From: Bacteroidales bacterium
Lineage (GTDB): Bacteria; Bacteroidota; Bacteroidia; Bacteroidales; UBA10428
DNA: 64,000 bases
Direction: 5' to 3'
Assembly: GCA_016928305.1 (NCBI GenBank)
Contig: JAFGKY010000136.1
Coordinates: 1 to 64,000 of the forward strand
Positions 18,509 to 27,693 of this stretch are shown in pieces. The position numbers and the translations under genes were made by a program. How positions within the stretch are numbered: position 1 is the first letter of the stretch; each line of letters opens with the position of its first letter. The notes beneath the pieces were generated by a model, which did not search any database, had not been told where the DNA came from, and was given only the letters and a program-made list of their open reading frames with translations.

Positions 18509-18526
18509 TCCGTGTACGAACACGAA
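18509..18526. promoter_or_regulatory. LacI-type operator, copy 1 (uxaE side)
   Basis: TTCGTGTACGAACACGAA has arms TTCGTGT and ACACGAA around a CG-centred core. It shares the pattern CGTGTnCGnACACG with the second site at 18583-18600. A CG-centred palindrome upstream of a divergent LacI gene is the expected operator form for that family, so the LacI protein encoded next to it is the likely ligand-responsive binder. Confidence 0.75.
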
Positions 18527-18564
18527 ATTAAACTATTTTTTATTATTCGCTAACAAAATTTGGC

Positions 18565-18572
18565 TATATTTG
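18565..18572 (+). promoter_or_regulatory. -7 element of the lacI-family gene promoter
   Basis: TATATTTG matches TAnnTTTG. No good -33 TTTG is seen at the expected spacing. The start site would fall near 18578, so the operator at 18583-18600 lies just downstream of it, consistent with autorepression. Confidence 0.5.
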
Positions 18573-18582
18573 CATTAAATTA

Positions 18583-18600
18583 AACGTGTGCGCACACGGA
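18583..18600. promoter_or_regulatory. LacI-type operator, copy 2 (regulator side)
   Basis: The 14-base core CGTGTGCGCACACG (18585-18598) is a perfect palindrome and matches copy 1 at 18509-18526 in the pattern CGTGTnCGnACACG. The two centres are 74 bases apart, about seven helical turns, which would suit looping by a LacI tetramer or dimer pair. Confidence 0.8.
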
Positions 18601-19733
18601 ATAAAAGTAAAAAATTGATTACCAGAAAAAAAGAACGCAAAGCTGAATTCCAGCCATCAGGAAAAATCAGGATAATTGATATAGCAAAGCTTGCCGGTAT
18701 TTCTATTGGTACGGTTGACCGTGTCTTGCATAACAGGGGTGAGGTATCCGACATAACTAGGAAAAAGATAATGAGCATCATCAGTGACATGAATTACAAA
18801 CCAGATATTTTAGCAAGACGTCTTGCTTCCAAAAAGAAATGCAAATTTGGTGTGCTTTTTCCACGGTCAAATCCCGACAGTTCGTTCTGGCATACTCCAC
18901 TTGAAGGAGTTCATAGGGCAATAAGTGAGATTGATTTTTACAATGTGGTAAGTGAGCAATTCCTGTTTAATCAGTTCGACCGCTCATCGTTCAGCAAAAA
19001 GGCAAAAGCCATGATTGAGGCCAAACCAGACGGAGTGCTCATTGCACCTGTATATTATGAAGAGTCCATTGAGCTGGTTACTTCCTGTAAGAACATCAAT
19101 ATACCTTATATATTTATTAATTCAACGATTGAAGGCTTAAATGATTATGGCTTTGTTGGACAGGATTCATTCCAGAGTGGATACCTTGCTGCTAAATTGC
19201 TGACTTATGGTATGCCACCCGATTCTTCTTATTGTGTTATTAATCTTGCTAGAGCCCTAAATAATCATAAACACATAATGAGCCGTCAAAGAGGTTTTGA
19301 GGAATATTTTCATACACAGTTTGCTGGTCGTGCGAATGTGTATATCTATGATATAGAGGACACAGGGGAGAAAGAAGTGAATGATTCACTTTCACGAATC
19401 TTTATCAGCCATACAAATGTCGATGGGGTTTTTGTGACTAATTCCAGAGTTTTCAAAATAGCCCGTTTCCTGAAATATAACAAATATAGGCCACTTAGAC
19501 TGATTGGTTATGATCTGATACAGGAAAACATAGAATTCCTGGAAGATGGTACCGTGGATTATCTTATCAGTCAGAAACCGTTTGATCAGGGATATATGGG
19601 AATAAGAGCGCTATTCAATCTGGTTATACTCAGAAAGCCTATTAATAAGGAATATTACCTTCCAATCGAAATATTGACACGTGAAAACTACAGGTATCAC
19701 AGGCTTGATATACTAAAGGACGGACTGCATTAG
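18588..19733 (+). CDS. LacI-family transcriptional regulator
   Basis: DNA-binding repressor with an N-terminal LacI helix-turn-helix (IIDIAKLAGISIGTVDRVLHN) followed by the hinge and a periplasmic-binding-protein-like sensor domain, about 340 residues. The longest frame starts at a GTG (18588) inside the operator; a TTG at 18615, preceded by an A-rich stretch, may be the true start and would give about 372 residues. Divergent from uxaE and followed after 26 bases by the SDR gene, it probably represses both arms and responds to a hexuronate intermediate. The ligand is inferred from the neighbours. Confidence 0.9.
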   Translation: MRTRNKSKKLITRKKERKAEFQPSGKIRIIDIAKLAGISIGTVDRVLHNRGEVSDITRKKIMSIISDMNYKPDILARRLASKKKCKFGVLFPRSNPDSSFWHTPLEGVHRAISEIDFYNVVSEQFLFNQFDRSSFSKKAKAMIEAKPDGVLIAPVYYEESIELVTSCKNINIPYIFINSTIEGLNDYGFVGQDSFQSGYLAAKLLTYGMPPDSSYCVINLARALNNHKHIMSRQRGFEEYFHTQFAGRANVYIYDIEDTGEKEVNDSLSRIFISHTNVDGVFVTNSRVFKIARFLKYNKYRPLRLIGYDLIQENIEFLEDGTVDYLISQKPFDQGYMGIRALFNLVILRKPINKEYYLPIEILTRENYRYHRLDILKDGLH

Positions 19734-19759
19734 AGGAATAAATCAGTTTAATATATAAT

Positions 19760-20617
19760 ATGAATTTCATCATGAAGAATTTTTCATTTAAAGATCTGAA
19801 AGGAAAAGTATGTGTTATTACGGGCGGAGCCGGTGTTATTGGTGCCGCTATTGCCGAGTGTCTGGGCTATGCAGGTGTGAAAGTAGCTATCCTTGACATC
19901 AATGAAGAGCAGGCACGGCTTGCCGCAGAGACTGTTGAAAAGAATACGGGCACCAAAGCAGCCGGTTATAAGGCGAATGTGCTTGACAAGGACTCACTCA
20001 TTAAAGCAAAGAGGGATATCATCGCTCAGTTGGGTGAAGTAGACTTCCTGATAAACGGAGCAGGTGGTAATTCGCCGAAAGCCACAACGCAAGTTGAACA
20101 GCTTACCGATGTCATGGAGATTGATCAGTCTTTTTTTGGCCTTGGAATGGAAGGATTTGATAAAGTTTTTGCGCTTAATTTTAACGGTACGCTTCTGCCC
20201 AGTATGGTGTTTGCCGAAGATATGGCCAAACGGCATAAAGGCGTTATATTGAATATTTCCTCCATGAATTCATTTCGGCCTTTGACAAAAATTCCGGCTT
20301 ATTCTGCCGCAAAAGCATCGGTCAATAATTTCACCCAATGGCTGGCCGTTCACCTTGCCAGGATGGGAATTCGTGTTAATGCTATTGCTCCGGGCTTTTT
20401 CCTGACCAACCAAAACCGTTTCCTGCTGACTGATGAAAAAACAGGTGCTCCTACAGCACGCGGATTGAAAATTATAACCAATACACCTGTCGGGAAGTAC
20501 GGTAAACCAGAAGATCTGCAGGGGGCAACACTTTTTCTTCTTTCAGATCTGTCGGAGTTCATCACAGGAGTCATCCTTCCCGTAGACGGAGGATATAGTG
20601 CATTCGGTGGAGTATAG
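19760..20617 (+). CDS. SDR oxidoreductase, probable fructuronate reductase
   Basis: Short-chain dehydrogenase of 285 residues (or 281 from the second Met at 19772). It has the cofactor motif TGGAGVIG, the NGAGG strand, catalytic Ser and YxxxK (NISSMNS, then YSAAK), and the C-terminal GVILPVDGGYSAF. SDR-type D-mannonate oxidoreductases of hexuronate pathways have this size and an extended mid-region insert like the one at about 105-130. Placed between the LacI regulator and a KDG kinase-like gene, it most likely reduces fructuronate to mannonate. The substrate is an inference from context. Confidence 0.85.
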   Translation: MNFIMKNFSFKDLKGKVCVITGGAGVIGAAIAECLGYAGVKVAILDINEEQARLAAETVEKNTGTKAAGYKANVLDKDSLIKAKRDIIAQLGEVDFLINGAGGNSPKATTQVEQLTDVMEIDQSFFGLGMEGFDKVFALNFNGTLLPSMVFAEDMAKRHKGVILNISSMNSFRPLTKIPAYSAAKASVNNFTQWLAVHLARMGIRVNAIAPGFFLTNQNRFLLTDEKTGAPTARGLKIITNTPVGKYGKPEDLQGATLFLLSDLSEFITGVILPVDGGYSAFGGV

Positions 20618-20810
20618 ATCGAAGAGAGATAATTAGTGACTAAGAGAATGTGAGGATGGGAGAGAAGAAAAATTGTAAGAGTCAGAATCCGGAAACCAAT
20701 TTAAAGTATAATGAGCATTAAGAATTGTTTTCATCTCTATACCGGGAGTTTCGCTGATTACAAGAATCATGAGGAAGGTCATTCAATCAACAAATCAAAC
20801 CTCCTGCACC

Positions 20811-20836
20811 ATCACCTTTGCTAAAGCTACGGTGAT
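20811..20836. repeat. Imperfect inverted repeat in the spacer before the kinase gene
   Basis: ATCACC (20811-20816) and GGTGAT (20831-20836) flank a loop that is itself partly self-complementary (AGC/GCT). The surrounding 20618-20902 spacer holds no gene that I can support. This GC-rich palindromic block, followed by the 8-bp array, looks like a dispersed intergenic repeat rather than a promoter. Confidence 0.45.
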
Positions 20837-20860
20837 TGAAAAAGGCTACGGAGGGCGAAG

Positions 20861-20897
20861 CAAATCAACAAATCAACAAATCAACAAATCAACAAAT
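20861..20897. repeat. Tandem 8-bp repeat, unit CAACAAAT
   Basis: Four perfect copies of CAACAAAT plus a partial copy end 5 bases before the ATG of the kinase gene at 20903. The same unit occurs at 24754-24776 just before gnd. Being A-rich, it occupies the ribosome-binding position and could affect initiation. Confidence 0.85.
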
Positions 20898-20902
20898 ACA
20901 AT

Positions 20903-21982
20903 ATGGGTTTACCACTGAAAAAAATTTTCGAATGGTCTCTTGTGGTCCCTACCAGCATGGGTGTGCGTATAACACCTATAAACGGGCAACCAGTTCACAG
21001 CAGTGATATGTTTATAATGCAGGCTACCAGTGCCGAAACCAATGTGGCAAGCATTTCTTCTTACCTGGGACTTCCGGTTAAAGTATTAACTACCTTTGTG
21101 AAAGACAGTCCCATTGCACAACTTATTAAAAATAACCTTGCTGGCCGTCATATGGCTTATGAAGGGAAAGAGATTCCGCAGGGGGGACCATGGGGATACC
21201 GTCATCAATTCAATATTGCTGGTAGTGGATTTGGTTCAAGAGGTCCTCGTGTTCAGAACGACAGGGCCGGAGAGGTTGGTCGCACACTCAATGTTAACGA
21301 TTTCGATATAGAACGCATTTTTGGCAAAGAAGGTGTTCAAATTATTCACCTTTCAGGCCTCATTGGTGCGCTGTCACCGGAGACCAGTACATTTTGTCTC
21401 GAACTGGCGCGGGCAGCCCGGAAATATGAAACACGGATATCTTTCGATTTGAATTACCGTGCTTCCTTTTGGAAAGGTCGCGAAAAAGAATTGCATACTG
21501 TTTTTACTGAAATAGCTTCGGTGGCTGACATATTGGTTGGTAATGAAGAAGATTTTCAATTGTGTTTGGGTATTGAAGGCCCGGAAGCAGGCGGAAAAGA
21601 TATTGCCTCCAAAATCGAAAGCTTTAAGGCAATGATTGACCGTGTAAAAAGAGCTTTCCCGAATGCATCTGTTTTTGCTACTACATTGCGTCAGGTTGTC
21701 AATACCAACACGCATCATTGGGGAGCTATTATGCTCGAGGGCTCCAATTGGCATGTGATTGAACCACGTGAAATAGCTGTCCTTGACCGGATTGGTGGTG
21801 GTGATGGATTTGTCGGTGGCATGTTGTACGGCATTTTAAAGGAATGGGATCCCCAGCAATGGATACAGTTTGGATGGGCCAGCGGAGCGCTGGCAACTAC
21901 TTTTCTTACCGATTATGCCCAGCCGGCCGACGAAGAAATGATATGGAGCGTATGGGAAGGAAATGCAAGGGTGAGAAGATGA
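20903..21982 (+). CDS. kdgK: PfkB-family sugar kinase, probable 2-keto-3-deoxygluconate kinase
   Basis: Protein of 359 residues of the PfkB/ribokinase family. The catalytic motif is DRIGGGDGFVGG near residue 300, with the base Asp in GGGD, and the N-terminal substrate lid region includes ATSAETNVASISSYLG. In this locus, which supplies UxaE and fructuronate reductase-like steps, the expected substrate is 2-keto-3-deoxygluconate (KDG), giving KDPG. Mannonate dehydratase and KDPG aldolase are not in the window. The sugar specificity is inferred from context. Confidence 0.85.
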   Translation: MGLPLKKIFEWSLVVPTSMGVRITPINGQPVHSSDMFIMQATSAETNVASISSYLGLPVKVLTTFVKDSPIAQLIKNNLAGRHMAYEGKEIPQGGPWGYRHQFNIAGSGFGSRGPRVQNDRAGEVGRTLNVNDFDIERIFGKEGVQIIHLSGLIGALSPETSTFCLELARAARKYETRISFDLNYRASFWKGREKELHTVFTEIASVADILVGNEEDFQLCLGIEGPEAGGKDIASKIESFKAMIDRVKRAFPNASVFATTLRQVVNTNTHHWGAIMLEGSNWHVIEPREIAVLDRIGGGDGFVGGMLYGILKEWDPQQWIQFGWASGALATTFLTDYAQPADEEMIWSVWEGNARVRR

Positions 21983-22081
21983 ACAGTGAACAGTCCATAA
22001 AGCTCATGCATCATATATTCGTCATCCGATGTCTAAAAACCGGCAAACCAATAAAAGATAATATCCTTAAACTTCAATTCA

Positions 22082-23350
22082 ATGCTTTATTATTCACGGG
22101 GAAATAAAAAGGAAAATTTCACATTTGAAGAATTACGGCTGGGACTTTTTGAAACATTTGAGAAATTAGGAAAGCGAAACAAAGTATTGGTCATTCCTCC
22201 GGATTTTACACGATACCATTCATTTGCAGGTGCACTAACCGAAATGGCATGGGAGTATTACGGCAATTCCTTAACGGATATACTTCCGGCTCTGGGAACC
22301 CATGCAGCAATGACAGAATATCAGATAACAAAAATGTATGGACATACCCCGCTTTCTCTTTTTCGTGTCCATAACTGGCGTTCGGATGTTGTTACACTGG
22401 GTGAGGTGCCTGCTGCTTTTATTCACGACATTTCTGAAGGCAAGGTTAATTACACATGGCCCGCACAGGTTAATAAAATGCTTATACAGGGAGGATACGA
22501 TCTGATATTGTCCATAGGGCAGGTAGTTCCACACGAAGTAATTGGCATGGCCAACTATAATAAAAACATCTTTGTCGGAACAGGGGGTCCTGAGGGTATA
22601 AACAAAAGCCATTTTCTCGGCGCTGTTTATGGTATGGAAAGAATCATGGGTCGTGCCGATAATCCTGTGCGTAAAGTATTAAATTATGCCTCGGAATATT
22701 TTGCTCATTCTATTCCCGTAATATACATCCATACCGTTGTTGAAAATACTGCCAGTGGTCTTGTAATCAGAGGATTATATGTCAGTGATGACGTTTCGGG
22801 ATTTCAAAAGGCCGCTGATCTTTCATTGGAGGTGAATTTCCTGCACCTTGACAAACCAGTAAAAAAATGCATAGTATATCTTAATAAGGAAGAGTTCAAA
22901 TCGACATGGCTGGGAAATAAAGGCATTTACCGAACGCGTATGGCACTGGCCGATAATGCCGAGCTGATAGTGCTTGCTCCCGGTTTGCACGAATTTGGTG
23001 AAGACCGGGAAATAGACCGGTTGATCAGAAAATACGGATACCGCAATACCCCTTTTATTTTAGATCAAACGGAAAAAAATGAAGAGTTGAAGAACAACCT
23101 GAGCGCGGCTGCACATCTTATTCATGGCTCGGCTGAGAATCGTTTCAATATTATCTATTGTCCGGGTCACCTGACTCGCGAAGAAATTGAAAGTGTCGGA
23201 TACCAGTTTGGCTCTTTAACAGAGATGTTGAAACGATATGATGTGAAAAAGATGCAGGATGGTTATAACTTGTTGCCCGGCGGTGAGGAAGTGTTCTTTA
23301 TTTCAAATCCGGCATTGGGACTCTGGGCATCAAAAGACAGGTTTCAATAG
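22082..23350 (+). CDS. LarA-family (nickel-pincer) racemase/epimerase homologue
   Basis: Protein of 422 residues of the lactate racemase LarA superfamily. Residues matching the family active site are visible: DFTR near the N-terminus, GTHAAMTE, then PHEVIGM, the NYNKNIF stretch with the cofactor-binding Lys, and the KSHF His. Such proteins use a nickel-pincer nucleotide to epimerise the carbon next to a carboxylate. The locus handles aldonates and uronates and includes Gnd, so an aldonate 2-epimerase (for example gluconate/mannonate) is more plausible than lactate racemase. The cofactor genes larB, larC and larE are not in the window. Confidence 0.8.
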   Translation: MLYYSRGNKKENFTFEELRLGLFETFEKLGKRNKVLVIPPDFTRYHSFAGALTEMAWEYYGNSLTDILPALGTHAAMTEYQITKMYGHTPLSLFRVHNWRSDVVTLGEVPAAFIHDISEGKVNYTWPAQVNKMLIQGGYDLILSIGQVVPHEVIGMANYNKNIFVGTGGPEGINKSHFLGAVYGMERIMGRADNPVRKVLNYASEYFAHSIPVIYIHTVVENTASGLVIRGLYVSDDVSGFQKAADLSLEVNFLHLDKPVKKCIVYLNKEEFKSTWLGNKGIYRTRMALADNAELIVLAPGLHEFGEDREIDRLIRKYGYRNTPFILDQTEKNEELKNNLSAAAHLIHGSAENRFNIIYCPGHLTREEIESVGYQFGSLTEMLKRYDVKKMQDGYNLLPGGEEVFFISNPALGLWASKDRFQ

Positions 23351-23481
23351 TCATTTTCAGTGACCTGTTTTGTATGAACATAACCAGGGTTGCCGGGAAC
23401 CAGAACATGTCCGGGCAATAGCGGGAAGGATGCATATATAAACCGGGTAATGGATATAATATTGCATAAAATATATCAGGT

Positions 23482-24606
23482 ATGATGGTTGTTGCTGATG
23501 ATAAGATTCCTTTTCTGAAAGGCGCGCTGGAGCCTTTTATTGATATTGAATATTGTCCCGCTGATCAGATTACACCGGCGCGCATCAGGCATGCTGATGC
23601 TTTGCTGGTACGCACTCGTACGAAGTGTGACAGTCGGTTGCTTGAAGGTTCTGGTGTGAAATTCATAGCAACGGCAACCATAGGTTTTGAACATATCGAT
23701 ACGGACTTTTGCAGCCAACAAGGAATATACTGGACCAATGCACCCGGATGCAATTCCGCCTCGGTTAATCAGTATATTGCGTCGGCTTTAGTGAGTTTAT
23801 CACGAAAGAAAAATTTTAAACTGAAAGACAGAGTGCTGGGCGTTGTTGGCGTCGGAAATGTGGGAAAAAAAGTGGTCCATACTGCCGAAATACTGAATAT
23901 GCACGTATATCTTAACGATCCCCCCAGGGTGAGAAATGAAGGTGTGTGTGGCTTTCTTTCTCTTGAAAGCATCATCCGTGAATGCGATATTATTTCTTTT
24001 CATGTTCCTCTTTCCTTTGATGGACCAGATAAGACATTTCATATGGTAGATGAATCCCTGTTGTCACGTCTTAATCCAGGTACCATCCTTATTAACTCTT
24101 CGCGTGGTGAAGTTGTTGATACAGTAGCGTTAAAAAAAGCATTACATGCAAGACAAGTACATGACCTGATACTGGATGTATGGGAGGGCGAACCGGTAAT
24201 CGACAGGGAATTGCTTTCAATGTCTACCTATGCAACCCCGCATATCGCAGGATATTCAGCCGACGGTAAAGCAAAGGGAACAACTATGGCTGTACAGGCA
24301 TTAAGCCGGTTTTTTAACCTGGGAATAGACGATTGGGAGCCTGAAGATTTACCTTTGCCTGATAAAACTGTGATAATGATTGATTGCAAAGAGCTGGATG
24401 CTGAAGATGCACTGGGTGAAGCCATACTGGCAACCTATCGTATAGAAGAAGATGATCAGCGCTTGCGTGATTCGGTTGAAACCTTTGAGAAACAGCGCGA
24501 AAATTATCCCCTGAGGCGCGAATTCCCGGCCTTTATGATCAGATTGGTGAATGAACACTCCGGGATCAGACAACTGTTGATGAAAATGGGTTTCAGGGTG
24601 GAGTAA
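23482..24606 (+). CDS. pdxB: 4-phosphoerythronate dehydrogenase
   Basis: D-isomer 2-hydroxyacid dehydrogenase of 374 residues acting in the DXP-dependent pathway to pyridoxal phosphate. PdxB-specific features are NAPGCNSASVNQYI, the NAD fold GVVGVGNVGKKV, the INSSRGEVVD block, the catalytic His in TPHIAGYSADGKAKGTTM, and a C-terminal dimerisation domain of about 90 residues. It follows the LarA homologue after 131 bases. It has no evident link to uronate catabolism, so the neighbourhood may be coincidental. Confidence 0.93.
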   Translation: MMVVADDKIPFLKGALEPFIDIEYCPADQITPARIRHADALLVRTRTKCDSRLLEGSGVKFIATATIGFEHIDTDFCSQQGIYWTNAPGCNSASVNQYIASALVSLSRKKNFKLKDRVLGVVGVGNVGKKVVHTAEILNMHVYLNDPPRVRNEGVCGFLSLESIIRECDIISFHVPLSFDGPDKTFHMVDESLLSRLNPGTILINSSRGEVVDTVALKKALHARQVHDLILDVWEGEPVIDRELLSMSTYATPHIAGYSADGKAKGTTMAVQALSRFFNLGIDDWEPEDLPLPDKTVIMIDCKELDAEDALGEAILATYRIEEDDQRLRDSVETFEKQRENYPLRREFPAFMIRLVNEHSGIRQLLMKMGFRVE

Positions 24607-24652
24607 GGGTGGAAGAGGGTAATCAGTAACCGGTAGCCGGTATACAGTAAAA

Positions 24653-24672
24653 CCTGCCTGTCGGCAGGCAGG
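24653..24672. repeat. Palindromic repeat CCTGCCTG-TCGG-CAGGCAGG
   Basis: A perfect 8-bp stem with a 4-nt loop lies between pdxB and gnd. Related palindromes with a CTGCC arm and a GGCAG arm occur at 47180-47195 and 51888-51902. It behaves like a small dispersed REP-type element. Confidence 0.8.
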
Positions 24673-24753
24673 AGTGAAAAACGAAAAGTGAAAAATTTGA
24701 GAACAAAGAATAAAGATCAAAGATCTAAGATTAAAAAAAATAATACAAGATCA

Positions 24754-24776
24754 AACAAATCAACAAATCAACAAAT
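24754..24776. repeat. Tandem 8-bp repeat, unit CAACAAAT, before gnd
   Basis: Two full copies and one partial copy of the unit also found at 20861-20897, ending 3 bases before the gnd ATG. The sequence just upstream (24681-24753) is low-complexity and purine-rich with loose repeats of the same kind. Confidence 0.75.
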
Positions 24777-24779
24777 ATT

Positions 24780-26231
24780 ATGAAGCAAGCAGACATTGGC
24801 CTTATCGGCTTGGCCGTAATGGGTGAAAACCTGGTATTGAACATGGAAAGTAAGGGCTTTACCGTGGCCGTATTTAACCGTACAGTTGAGAAAGTGGACA
24901 AATTCATTTCCGGACGAGGCAAAGGAAAGAATTTCATGGGTGCACATTCTATAGAGGAATTTGCCGCTATGATGAAAAAACCCAGAAAAGTGATGATGCT
25001 CGTTAAAGCAGGTCAGGCAGTTGATGATCTGATCGAACAGCTGATCCCTGTTCTTGAGCCCGGAGATATTATCATCGATGGAGGTAATTCTCATTTCCCC
25101 GATACCAACAGGCGAACCAAGTATGTAGAAAGCAAGGATCTGCTATATATCGGAACCGGCGTTTCAGGTGGTGAAGAAGGAGCGTTACGGGGACCATCCA
25201 TTATGCCGGGTGGATCAAAACAGGCATGGCCTCACGTAAAACTCATATTTCAGGCAATTGCGGCCAAGGTGGCTGACGGAACTCCTTGTTGCGACTGGGT
25301 AGGTGAGGACGGAGCCGGACACTTTGTGAAAATGGTGCATAATGGAATTGAATACGGTGACATGCAACTGATATGTGAGGCATATCAGCTGATGCGCGAT
25401 CTGCTGGACTTATCCTATGATGAAATGCATGCTATTTTCAGGGAATGGAACGAGGGTGAACTGGACAGTTACCTGGTTGAGATAACCCGTGACATCATGG
25501 CTTATAAAGATGATGACGGCAATCCTTTGGTAGAAAAGATTCTGGATAAGGCAGGGCAGAAAGGAACCGGCAAATGGACCGTGGTTTCTGCACTGGATGC
25601 AGGCGTTCCGCTGACTTTGATCAGCGAAGCTGTATTCTCACGCACACTTTCAGCCCAGAAAGAAGAACGGGTTACGGCATCGGGGATCCTTAAGGGCGTA
25701 AAACCAAATTTCAATGGCGATAGAAAAGCCTTTGTGAAGGATATACATGATGCCTTATACGCTTCTAAAATTGTCTCTTATGCCCAGGGGTACGTGTTGA
25801 TGCGGGCAGCAGCTAAAGAATTCGGATGGGCACTGAATTATGGTGGCATTGCTCTGATGTGGAGAGGAGGTTGTATTATACGTTCGGCTTTTCTTGGAAA
25901 AATAAAGGAGGCTTTTGATCATAATCCCAGCCTGACGAATTTGCTGCTCGATCCGTTCTTCAGGGAAAAAATCGAAAAGAGTCAGGAAGGCTGGAGAAGG
26001 GTTATTGCAGCCGCAGTGGGCAATGGAATACCTGTTCCTTCATTTGCTTCAGCACTGGCCTATTTCGACGGATATCGTACAGAAAGGCTGCCGGCTAACC
26101 TGTTGCAGGCACAACGTGATTATTTCGGCGCCCATACTTACGAAAGAACTGACAAACCACGCGGTGAGTTCTTCCATACTAACTGGACAGGCAGGGGAGG
26201 AGAGACGGCATCGACAACGTATAATGTTTAG
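24780..26231 (+). CDS. gnd: 6-phosphogluconate dehydrogenase, decarboxylating
   Basis: Oxidises 6-phosphogluconate to ribulose 5-phosphate and CO2 with NADP in the pentose phosphate pathway. The 483-residue protein has normal length. It has the Rossmann motif GLAVMGENL, IIDGGNSHFPDTNRR, the GVSGGEEGALRGPSIMPGG loop, the catalytic Lys in GHFVKMVHNGIEYGD, and IIRSAFL in the helical domain. A glucose-6-phosphate dehydrogenase partner is not in the window. It may draw gluconate produced or consumed by the sugar-acid genes upstream. Confidence 0.96.
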   Translation: MKQADIGLIGLAVMGENLVLNMESKGFTVAVFNRTVEKVDKFISGRGKGKNFMGAHSIEEFAAMMKKPRKVMMLVKAGQAVDDLIEQLIPVLEPGDIIIDGGNSHFPDTNRRTKYVESKDLLYIGTGVSGGEEGALRGPSIMPGGSKQAWPHVKLIFQAIAAKVADGTPCCDWVGEDGAGHFVKMVHNGIEYGDMQLICEAYQLMRDLLDLSYDEMHAIFREWNEGELDSYLVEITRDIMAYKDDDGNPLVEKILDKAGQKGTGKWTVVSALDAGVPLTLISEAVFSRTLSAQKEERVTASGILKGVKPNFNGDRKAFVKDIHDALYASKIVSYAQGYVLMRAAAKEFGWALNYGGIALMWRGGCIIRSAFLGKIKEAFDHNPSLTNLLLDPFFREKIEKSQEGWRRVIAAAVGNGIPVPSFASALAYFDGYRTERLPANLLQAQRDYFGAHTYERTDKPRGEFFHTNWTGRGGETASTTYNV

Positions 26232-26443
26232 ATGCATAAGATATGGCGAAAATAAAGGACATGAAAAAGATACATTGATGTTTCAGGGTGTGTTGCCGGC
26301 ATTCCAGAAACTTGTCAGCATTGGGATCCGGGTTTAGGTCATACGATTAGGGTATCTCATAGTACCAGATACTTTGTATGCCTGTCCGCATAAGCGATCT
26401 CTTGGTGGATTTATCCTTTATGTTACCATACACCCATAACTGC

Positions 26444-27538
26444 TTATGGCATTTTCTCTGCCTCAACCAGCGTAAAGGGAGAAATTGTACGATAAATTTT
26501 TCTTATTCTAAAACCGGTCTGCTGCAGCAGCGTTTTATACTCAGCTTTTGTCCTTTCTTTACCCCCGGTAGATATCATCATCAGCATATCCATCATCTTA
26601 CCAAAGGAAGGCTTATTCTTCCTTTCTATGAATTGTTCAATGACTATCAGTTTTGCTGTTGAAGACATAACGCTGAGAATATTCATGAGAATTTTCCGAC
26701 AAGTTTCATCATCCCAATCATGCAGAACATTTTTAAGTATGTAAAGATCACCATTGCCGGGAATGGTTTCAAAAAAATTGCCTGCAACAAATCCCGATCG
26801 GTCTGCAATATCATATTCTTCAAATGTATGCGAAGCCTGGTGTGAGGACTGAGGGAGATCAAATACAATACCCCTGCATCCGGGATATTTTTGCAGTATG
26901 GCAGCCATCATTAAACCCTGGCCTCCGCCTATATCGATAATATTCTTGTAAGGGCGGAATGAATAAACAGAAAGAATTGCGGCTACCTGCATCATTGTCA
27001 CGTTGGTCATCGCTTTGATGAATAATTCATTGCGCTGTTCATCCTTTCCGATATGATCGAAGAGTGTATTGCCGGTCAGTCGTTGGCATACATTTTTACC
27101 GGTCCGGACACTATACATCAACTCACTAAACATTTGAAAATGCAGTTTTGTAAGATGACTTATAATGAGATACTTAACCTGTTCTTCCTGCAAAGCTTTG
27201 GCCAGGGGTGTGAGGGTAAATAGTCTGTTTTTTTGTTCCCGGAAGATATTATGCGATGACAGCATACGCATCAGTCTGTAAAGTGAATCTTCGTGGGTAT
27301 TGGTAAGTGATGCAAGCTCACGGACAGAGGTTGATCCTTTTTTCAGAATATCGGCAATGCCTAGTTCTGCAACTACTCCCAGAGCAGCTGCCAGCCAGAA
27401 GTGATGTACCATCTCAAATACAGCTACATTTGGGTGAGTAAATCTCCGGTAAAGCCGTAAAAATAGATTTCGCATTCCTTCGGTTAAACGAATGAAAAAT
27501 ATTGGAGGATAATGAGGAAATTCTATTTTATTTTTCAT
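26444..27538 (-). CDS. SAM-dependent O-methyltransferase
   Basis: Protein of 364 residues with the two-part layout of small-molecule O-methyltransferases. An N-terminal winged-helix dimerisation domain (about 35-110; FWLAAALGVVAELGIADIL) is followed by a SAM-binding domain with DIGGGQGLMMAAIL (glycine-rich loop), the KNVLHDWDDE block with the putative catalytic His, and a VIEQFIE strand. Substrates of this family are phenolics, polyketides and other metabolites. It faces away from the ABC/BtrH/ACP genes at 27694-32879 and is the likely tailoring enzyme of that cluster, although shared function is only suggested by position. Confidence 0.85.
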   Translation of the reverse strand: MKNKIEFPHYPPIFFIRLTEGMRNLFLRLYRRFTHPNVAVFEMVHHFWLAAALGVVAELGIADILKKGSTSVRELASLTNTHEDSLYRLMRMLSSHNIFREQKNRLFTLTPLAKALQEEQVKYLIISHLTKLHFQMFSELMYSVRTGKNVCQRLTGNTLFDHIGKDEQRNELFIKAMTNVTMMQVAAILSVYSFRPYKNIIDIGGGQGLMMAAILQKYPGCRGIVFDLPQSSHQASHTFEEYDIADRSGFVAGNFFETIPGNGDLYILKNVLHDWDDETCRKILMNILSVMSSTAKLIVIEQFIERKNKPSFGKMMDMLMMISTGGKERTKAEYKTLLQQTGFRIRKIYRTISPFTLVEAEKMP

Positions 27539-27693
27539 GAAGCTTGTTATTCGTCTTTTTTACAAACATAAATAATGTATGTTGATTATAATACCCGGTT
27601 ATTTAATTTTCTGTTTATTTTTTTGATCTTATAAAGGTAAATTGCATATTTGCCAGTACAAATCTGAATAATTATTCTATATCCGATTATTGC

